Source: Oscillospiraceae bacterium (GTDB lineage: Bacteria > Bacillota > Clostridia > Oscillospirales > Acutalibacteraceae). Taken from it: a DNA stretch of 64,000 bases. Under the pieces are notes generated by a model. The model made no database searches and was not told the DNA's origin. It saw only the letters and a list, made by a program, of their open reading frames with translations. The stretch is taken from assembly GCA_015066595.1 (NCBI GenBank), contig SVNZ01000003.1, positions 1 through 64,000 on the forward strand, in the 5' to 3' direction. Both the position numbers and the translations under genes were made by a program. Positions 58,672-64,000 of this stretch are shown one piece after another; position 1 is the first letter of the stretch, and each line of letters starts with the position of its first letter.

Positions 58672-59838
58672 TTATAGACACATATAGAAGATTTTTTCGA
58701 TATCATTTGCAGAAAGCTTTACAAAACCGTTGATGATATCTCCCTCACACGCTTTTTGAGCCATCACTTTAAAGTCTTGTTGTTTTATGCCGACCTTTGT
58801 GAAAGTATCGTCAAGTCCCAAAGTATTGAAGAAAAAGTCAGACAGCATATCAATAGCTTTGTTTGCAATTTCCATCTTAGGGAGAGTTTTGTCGATATCA
58901 AAGACGTTTATACCAAACTGTACGTATTTATGAGCATTTTCTTCACTAAGGCAGTATTTTAAGAATCGTGGTGTAAGGATAGCGAGTCCGAGTCCGTGGG
59001 TTATGTCATATATAGCGGAAAGCTCGTGCTCCATAGGGTGACAGCTCCACTCATGCTGCTTTGAGCCTGTTATAAAACCGTTGATAGCCCATGATGAAGT
59101 CCACATGAGGTTAGCTCTTGCGTCATAGTCTTGTGGGTGTTCGAGCGCAATCGGTGCGTACTTGATGACGGTTTTCATAAGACCTTCCATAAAGCAGTCT
59201 AGCATATACAAATCTTGCTGTGGGGCGAAGTACACTTCCAATATATGACTCATTATGTCCGCACATCCACAAGCTGTCTGGTACTTGCTGACAGAATATG
59301 TTAGTGTAGGGTCTAAAAATGAAGCTTTTGGGAGCAGAGGCTTTGCTAAACGACCGATTTTATCTTTTGTATCCATATTGCTGATAACACCGCCACAATT
59401 CATCTCAGAGCCTGTAGCAGAGAGAGTGAGCACTGTCAGCACAGGCAGAGCTTTTTCAACAGGAGCCCAGGCTGAGAAAAAGTCCCACGCATCGTGGTCA
59501 ACACACGCAGCAGCGGCTATCCATTTTGTAGCGTCTAAAGTTGAGCCACCGCCCACAGCAAGCAGCACGTCGATGTTGTGTTCTTTACAAAGCCTTGCAC
59601 CTTCTCTGACTGAATCTACTCTTGGGTTGGGTTCGATACCTGAAAGCTCAAAAACAGCCATACCTGCGTTTTCAAGTTGACTTAGTACTGTATCGTACAG
59701 CCCCATTTTTTTGATAGAACCGCCTCCGTAGCAAAGCAGTACTTTCTTTCCGTAATTTTTGATTTCATCACCTAAGTTATTCACAGCGTCTGTGCCGAAA
59801 TAAATTTTAGTAGGTACGTTGTAGATAAAGTTATTCAT
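58672..59838 (-). CDS. iron-containing alcohol dehydrogenase (butanol dehydrogenase-like)
   Basis: 388-residue group III alcohol dehydrogenase, NAD(P)H-dependent, likely reducing short-chain aldehydes. The nucleotide site includes LAVGGGSTLDATKWIA (~95). Metal-binding His and Asp residues lie around DIMSHILEVYF and YDITHGLGLAIL (~265-280). The opening FIYNVPTKIYFG is typical of the BdhA/YqhD branch. AAGGAG precedes the ATG at 59838; an earlier frame would run into the ABC gene. It follows the second ABC exporter by 10 bases. Its presence in a MarR-controlled operon suggests aldehyde detoxification or redox balance. Confidence 0.93.
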   Translation of the reverse strand: MNNFIYNVPTKIYFGTDAVNNLGDEIKNYGKKVLLCYGGGSIKKMGLYDTVLSQLENAGMAVFELSGIEPNPRVDSVREGARLCKEHNIDVLLAVGGGSTLDATKWIAAAACVDHDAWDFFSAWAPVEKALPVLTVLTLSATGSEMNCGGVISNMDTKDKIGRLAKPLLPKASFLDPTLTYSVSKYQTACGCADIMSHILEVYFAPQQDLYMLDCFMEGLMKTVIKYAPIALEHPQDYDARANLMWTSSWAINGFITGSKQHEWSCHPMEHELSAIYDITHGLGLAILTPRFLKYCLSEENAHKYVQFGINVFDIDKTLPKMEIANKAIDMLSDFFFNTLGLDDTFTKVGIKQQDFKVMAQKACEGDIINGFVKLSANDIEKIFYMCL

Positions 59839-59848
59839 AATATTCTCC

Positions 59849-61690
59849 TTATTGTTCAAACTGGCTGTTGTATAGTTCTGCGTAGAAACCGCCCTGTGCG
59901 AGAAGTTCCTCGTGTGTGCCGATAGAGTCGATGTCACCATCTTTGAGCACTAAAATGACGTCGGCGTTTTTGATGGTTGAGAGCCTGTGTGCAATAACAA
60001 AAGATGTTCTGCCCACTGTCAGTTCGTCCATAGCTTTTTGTATGATGCGTTCGGTTCTGGTGTCTACGGAGCTGGTTGCTTCGTCTAAGATAAGCAGCGG
60101 AGCGTTTTCTATCATAGCACGAGCTATTGTGAGCTGTTGTTTCTGTCCTGATGAAAGCGAGGTTTTCTCGTTGAGTATGGTGTCGTATCCGTGTGGCAGT
60201 GTGCGTATAAAGTGGTGTATGCCCACGGCTTTGCACGCTTTTATCATATCCTCATCAGATGCATCTGCTTTTGAATACTTCAGGTTTTCTTTTACACTTC
60301 CCTCAAAAAGCCATGTGTCCTGAAGTACCATACAAAACAGGTCGTGGACATTTTCTCTTTTCAGTGTGCTTATAGGAATATTGTCTATGAGTATATCGCC
60401 CTCGTCGGTTTCATAAAAACGCATCAGCAAATTAACAAGAGTTGTTTTGCCTGCACCGGTCGGACCTACTATCGCTACTTTTTGACCAGCCTTTACTTTG
60501 AGTGAGAAAATTTTGATGATGGTTTTTTCTTTGTTGTATGAGAACTTGACGTTTTTAAATTCCACGTCGCCTTTAACATCTGTGAGAGTTGCACTCTTAT
60601 GAGATTCATCGCTGAGTTCCTTGGATTCGAGATATTCAAAAACACGCTCGCTTGCAGCAGTGGTTGACTGCAAAGCAGTGAATCCCTGTGCAATCTGAGA
60701 AAGCGGGTTTGTGAAAAGTCTTACATAAAGCATAAAAGCAACGATAACACCAAAGCTGATGTGACCTGAAATAGCGAGCATAGCACCCACTACACATACA
60801 GCGACATAGCCTAGGTTTCCAACAAAGTGCATAATAGGTTGCATGAGTCCGGAAAGCGAAGTTGCTTTAAAAGCGCTGTCACGCAGGTGGCGGTTGATTC
60901 TGTCAAATTCTTCTTTGCTTTCCTTTTCAGCGTTGAAAGCTTTGACAACGAGATGACCTGAGTATATTTCTTCAACATGACCGTTGATAGCACCCAAGTG
61001 ACGTTGTTGACGAGCAAAGTGCTTCTGGGAGTGCTTCATAATGATGTTCATCAAAACAAAGCCGAGCATGGAGCACAAAACAGCGGTGAAAGCGAGGATA
61101 TAGTTTGTGACAAACATCATCAGCAGTGAACCGAAAAGCAGGGTGACCGATGATACCAGCATACCGATGCTTTGGTTTAATGACATACCAATTGTGTCAA
61201 CGTCGTTAGTGATGCGAGAGAGCAGATCACCGTAGCTTGTTGTGTCAAAAAAGCTCAGCGGCATACGATTTGTTTTCTCAACGATGTCTTTTCGAAGTCG
61301 TTTTGAAAGTATTTGTGTAAAGGTTGCCATAATGAAGTGTTGCGAAAATGTCAACACCCAGCTGATAGAGTACAGCACAAGCATAATCACACACAGCCTT
61401 GTTACACCGTCTAAATCGATAGTGGTGCTCAGTCCTACTGTGATCAGGTCAGTTATTTTGCTCAGTATTGTTGGCCCTATGATTGATATGACAGTAGCTA
61501 TCACTGAACATATAACCGCAGTGATTACAAGAACAATATGTTTTTTGCAGTAGCGTATGAGTTTTGAAACAGTTTCTTTAAAATCCTTTGGTTTTTCACC
61601 GTGGAAGTTACCTCTGTGAGGTCCGCCCTTTACGGTGATAGGAGGCTTAGAAATATTTGCGCCGACCATGGTTTTCTTTTTTTCAATCAT
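59849..61690 (-). CDS. ABC exporter half-transporter (catalytic-site partner)
   Basis: 613-residue protein with a membrane domain of six helices (~50-340) and an ATPase domain (~370-613). Walker A GPTGAGKTTLV, signature LSSGQKQQLTIARAM, and Walker B LLILDEATSSVD with the catalytic Glu. An N-terminal extension of ~40 residues is Lys/Pro/Gly-rich. It overlaps the other half-transporter gene by four bases (ATGA), and the pair matches heterodimeric multidrug exporters. The signature begins LSSGQ rather than LSGGQ. Substrate probably hydrophobic or toxic compounds, given the MarR regulator. Confidence 0.93.
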   Translation of the reverse strand: MIEKKKTMVGANISKPPITVKGGPHRGNFHGEKPKDFKETVSKLIRYCKKHIVLVITAVICSVIATVISIIGPTILSKITDLITVGLSTTIDLDGVTRLCVIMLVLYSISWVLTFSQHFIMATFTQILSKRLRKDIVEKTNRMPLSFFDTTSYGDLLSRITNDVDTIGMSLNQSIGMLVSSVTLLFGSLLMMFVTNYILAFTAVLCSMLGFVLMNIIMKHSQKHFARQQRHLGAINGHVEEIYSGHLVVKAFNAEKESKEEFDRINRHLRDSAFKATSLSGLMQPIMHFVGNLGYVAVCVVGAMLAISGHISFGVIVAFMLYVRLFTNPLSQIAQGFTALQSTTAASERVFEYLESKELSDESHKSATLTDVKGDVEFKNVKFSYNKEKTIIKIFSLKVKAGQKVAIVGPTGAGKTTLVNLLMRFYETDEGDILIDNIPISTLKRENVHDLFCMVLQDTWLFEGSVKENLKYSKADASDEDMIKACKAVGIHHFIRTLPHGYDTILNEKTSLSSGQKQQLTIARAMIENAPLLILDEATSSVDTRTERIIQKAMDELTVGRTSFVIAHRLSTIKNADVILVLKDGDIDSIGTHEELLAQGGFYAELYNSQFEQ

Positions 61691-63447
61691 TTCTCAAGCT
61701 CCTCCTGTGATAATTGTGACAGGGCAATTTCTTTATATACCTGACAGCTTTTAAGCAGTTCTTTGTGTTTGCCCATACCCACAAGCTCGCCTTCGTTAAG
61801 TACTAATATTAGGTCGGCGTCTTTTATAGTACCGATACGCTGAGCGACTATAATATTTGTTGTTCCTGCAGTTTCTTCTTTCAGCGCATTGCGCAGAGCT
61901 CTGTCGGTTTTGTAGTCAAGTGCAGAGAAAGAATCGTCAAAAATAAGGATTTCAGGCTCTCTGCACAAAGCTCTGGCTATGCACAGTCGCTGGCGCTGAC
62001 CACCTGAAACGTTAGTGCCGCCCTGAGCTATATCCGACTCATACTGATGTGGCATTTTTTCGACAAAATCCTTTGCCTGTGCGATTTTTACTGCATTTTT
62101 CACATCGTCTTGTGTGTAGATACCTTTTCCGTTTGAGCCAAAAGCAACGTTTGTGTTGATATCTCCTGAAAACAGCACAGCTTTCTGCGGCACATAGCCT
62201 ATGATGTTGTGCAAATCTTCGAGTTTGTAGTCTTTGACATTTATATTGTCTACGAGCACCTCACCCTCGCTTGCATCAAAAAAGCGGGGAATAAGGTTAA
62301 TGAGCGTACTTTTGCCACAACCGGTTGAGCCGATGATGGCTACTGTTTCACCTTTTTTTGCTTTGAAAGATATGTTTTTGAGTACATAGTCAGAAGCGTC
62401 AGGATACATAAAGCTTACGTTTTTAAACTCGATTTCGCCGACTGCTTTTTTGTCATTAACAGTAAGCTCACCGTCTATGATAGTAGGCTCAGTGTCAATA
62501 ACTTCGTTGATACGCTTTGCAGCAACTATAGCACGTGGAGCCATAATGAAAATCATATTCAGCACCATAAATGACATAATGACATGCATAGCGTATTGGG
62601 AGAAAACTATCATCTCAGAAAATGTAGTTAGCCTTTGAACTCCCACTGATTCACTGATGATAAATGCGCCGACAAAGTATATGATGACGGACATAGCGTT
62701 CATTATAGTCATCATCGAAGGACCCATAATAGACATAACTCTGTGAGCTGTAAGATTGTTTTTGGTCAATTCATCGTTTGCTTTTTCAAATTTTTCTTCC
62801 TGATAGCTTTCAGCGTTATACGCACGGATAACTCGAAGACCAGTGAGGTTTTCTCTGGATATTCTATTGATATTATCTGTGAGAGTCTGGATACGCTTGA
62901 ATTTTGGTAGTGCAAAAACATAGCAGATAATGAGCACAAAGCATAGCACAACAACACACATAGCAGTAGTGAGGGTCCATTGCCAGTGTTTGCCTGATAT
63001 TTTTGTGATAGCCCACACGCTCATAACAGGGGCTTTGATAATAGCCATCATACCAAAAACGATGATGTTCTGTACCTGAGTGATGTCGTTTGTAGAGCGG
63101 GTGATGAGGGACGCTGCTGAAAAGCGGTTCATCTGCTCAAGCGAAAACGATTCTACTTTGTCATAGAGCTTTGCTCGCACACACCATGAGTAGTCAGCAG
63201 CCACTTTTGCAGAAAGAATAGTGACCAGTATAGCTGTCACAAGGCTGAGCAGTGCACACAACATCATTTTTGCACCTGCTAGCACAATAGCGGATATCTC
63301 GCTGTTTGGAGTCTGAGTCAGCACCGTAATCTGCGACATATAATCAGGCATTTTGAGCTCCAGCCACACTTGAGCCAGTATCAAAAGTGCGTTTAAGATG
63401 ACGTATATGATACTTCGTCTTGAAAAATGTTTTAGTATTTGCCTCAC
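61687..63447 (-). CDS. ABC exporter half-transporter (degenerate-site partner)
   Basis: 586-residue protein with six membrane helices (~15-310) and an ATPase domain (~335-586). Walker A GSTGCGKSTLI and signature VSGGQRQRLCIARAL are canonical, but Walker B reads ILIFDDSFSALD, with Asp where the catalytic Glu should be. This is the pattern of heterodimeric exporters with one weak ATP site, such as TM287/288. It overlaps MarR by four bases and the second half-transporter by four bases, so all three are co-translated. Confidence 0.95.
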   Translation of the reverse strand: MRQILKHFSRRSIIYVILNALLILAQVWLELKMPDYMSQITVLTQTPNSEISAIVLAGAKMMLCALLSLVTAILVTILSAKVAADYSWCVRAKLYDKVESFSLEQMNRFSAASLITRSTNDITQVQNIIVFGMMAIIKAPVMSVWAITKISGKHWQWTLTTAMCVVVLCFVLIICYVFALPKFKRIQTLTDNINRISRENLTGLRVIRAYNAESYQEEKFEKANDELTKNNLTAHRVMSIMGPSMMTIMNAMSVIIYFVGAFIISESVGVQRLTTFSEMIVFSQYAMHVIMSFMVLNMIFIMAPRAIVAAKRINEVIDTEPTIIDGELTVNDKKAVGEIEFKNVSFMYPDASDYVLKNISFKAKKGETVAIIGSTGCGKSTLINLIPRFFDASEGEVLVDNINVKDYKLEDLHNIIGYVPQKAVLFSGDINTNVAFGSNGKGIYTQDDVKNAVKIAQAKDFVEKMPHQYESDIAQGGTNVSGGQRQRLCIARALCREPEILIFDDSFSALDYKTDRALRNALKEETAGTTNIIVAQRIGTIKDADLILVLNEGELVGMGKHKELLKSCQVYKEIALSQLSQEELEK

Positions 63448-63893
63448 TTTTGATCCTCCTTTAAATTATCTTTGATTTTGTTGAGCAGAGATCTTAAAGT
63501 GTTAAGCTCGCTCTCGCTGATACCTCTGACTATTTTTGCTTCGAGCTTTTCACGGTCTGATTTTAAAGCATCGATGAGGTTATCTGCCTTGCTTGTTATG
63601 ACGATTTTTTTCAGTCTTTTGTCTTCACTCACCGACACACGTTTTATATATCCTTTTTGTTCTAAAGCAGTGAGAACTTTCGACATAGTTGAGCGACGCA
63701 CCGAAAATTCTTCTTCTAAGTCTTTTTGAAAAACATTGTTGTTACTCTGTGTGTGAAGATACAGAAGAATACACGTGCTTGAACGTGGCACAGACTCATC
63801 GTACTTGAAATTAGTGTATTCGTTTTTCATGATTTCACGGTGTATAAGGTTGTTAAGTTCACCTAAAACCCTACCGATATCTTTTTGTGACAT
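63444..63893 (-). CDS. MarR-family transcriptional regulator
   Basis: 149-residue winged-helix regulator. The DNA-binding part is FQKDLEEEFSVRRSTMSKVLTALEQKGYIKR (within residues 55-95), followed by the wing VSEDKRLKKIVITSKA. Flanking helices form the dimer domain. ATG at 63893 is chosen because GAGGTG precedes it; a longer frame would cross the promoter. A perfect TGTTAGA/TCTAACA inverted repeat overlaps the edge of its -10 box, so it probably represses its own five-gene operon and is released by a compound the exporter removes. Confidence 0.93.
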   Translation of the reverse strand: MSQKDIGRVLGELNNLIHREIMKNEYTNFKYDESVPRSSTCILLYLHTQSNNNVFQKDLEEEFSVRRSTMSKVLTALEQKGYIKRVSVSEDKRLKKIVITSKADNLIDALKSDREKLEAKIVRGISESELNTLRSLLNKIKDNLKEDQK

Positions 63894-63905
63894 ACTGCAC
63901 CTCTT

Positions 63906-63936
63906 TGTTAGATATGAAACTGTTCGATGTCTAACA
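63906..63936. promoter_or_regulatory. probable MarR operator
   Basis: TGTTAGA (63906-63912) and TCTAACA (63930-63936) form a perfect inverted repeat with 17 bases between them, centred close to the transcription start and touching the -10 box. Confidence 0.65.
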
Positions 63937-63964
63937 TTATACTCTTGCGGTGGCACACTGTCAA
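63936..63964 (-). promoter_or_regulatory. perfect-consensus sigma-A promoter of the MarR operon
   Basis: On the minus strand: TTGACA (63959-63964), 17 bases, TATAAT (63936-63941). All twelve bases match consensus. Confidence 0.88.
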
Positions 63965-64000
63965 TAAAAACAAATAGCAAAATCACCTGTCTTATTCGAA

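Overview
The window reads as chromosome of an anaerobic, spore-forming, low-GC Firmicute of the Ruminococcus type. The best guess is Ruminococcus bromii or a close relative. The reasons are two secreted proteins ending in dockerins, three CBM26-like starch modules and an X25-like module in one of them, malQ and glgP beside a sugar ABC importer, an Rnf ferredoxin:NAD oxidoreductase, and spoVAE. The species is inferred from gene content only. Gene order, strong AGGAGG-type ribosome binding sites and consensus sigma-A promoters all fit Clostridia.

Layout. 1-270: an edge that looks like the leader or spacer of a minus-strand 23S rRNA gene lying just outside the window. 269-3490: a large dockerin protein with starch-binding modules. 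3572-8586: HAD phosphatase with a small membrane protein, endonuclease III, an unrecognised protein boxed by two similar terminators, and valS. 8729-13601: four-gene ABC/Gld-like/DUF4340 operon. 13788-18783: complete rnfCDGEAB operon. 18939-20793: spoVAE, a 50-residue membrane protein, rpsT and a pair of small membrane proteins. 21081-26888: CIRCE-controlled hrcA-grpE-dnaK-dnaJ, then prmA. 26963-31002: membrane protein, Mrp-type ATPase, PH-domain protein, mtnN and rsmE (minus), pncC. 31126-40146: alpha-glucan island (malQ, glgP, a cohesin-like/FN3 surface protein, ABC sugar importer). 40147-40699: repeat-rich gap. 40700-44179: BspA-type leucine-rich-repeat protein with a dockerin. 44298-51124: rimP-nusA-rnpM-ylxQ-infB-rbfA-nrnA-truB operon. 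51170-58052: zinc-ribbon-like DUF6062 candidate, ogg, small proteins, a polytopic GT-C-like protein, DUF1015 and a HAD hydrolase. 58085-63893: minus-strand operon MarR, two ABC half-exporters, iron alcohol dehydrogenase, LOG protein.

How it fits together. The dockerin proteins and the FN3 protein probably work outside the cell on starch or in surface attachment. The ABC importer would bring in maltooligosaccharides, which MalQ and GlgP convert to glucose-1-phosphate and glucose. Rnf would recover energy from ferredoxin reduced during fermentation. The importer has no ATPase of its own and no amylase is encoded here, so partners must lie elsewhere.

The most interesting items are a ~145-residue beta-sandwich module shared by the two starch-type surface proteins, the LRR-dockerin architecture, the four-gene ABC/DUF4340 operon, an independent 50-residue membrane protein, a Cys-rich RnfE tail, a hairpin that may attenuate the rimP-nusA operon, divergent promoters sharing one self-complementary -35 box, and a sigma-G-like promoter before spoVAE. 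No CRISPR array, tRNA, phage or transposase gene was seen.
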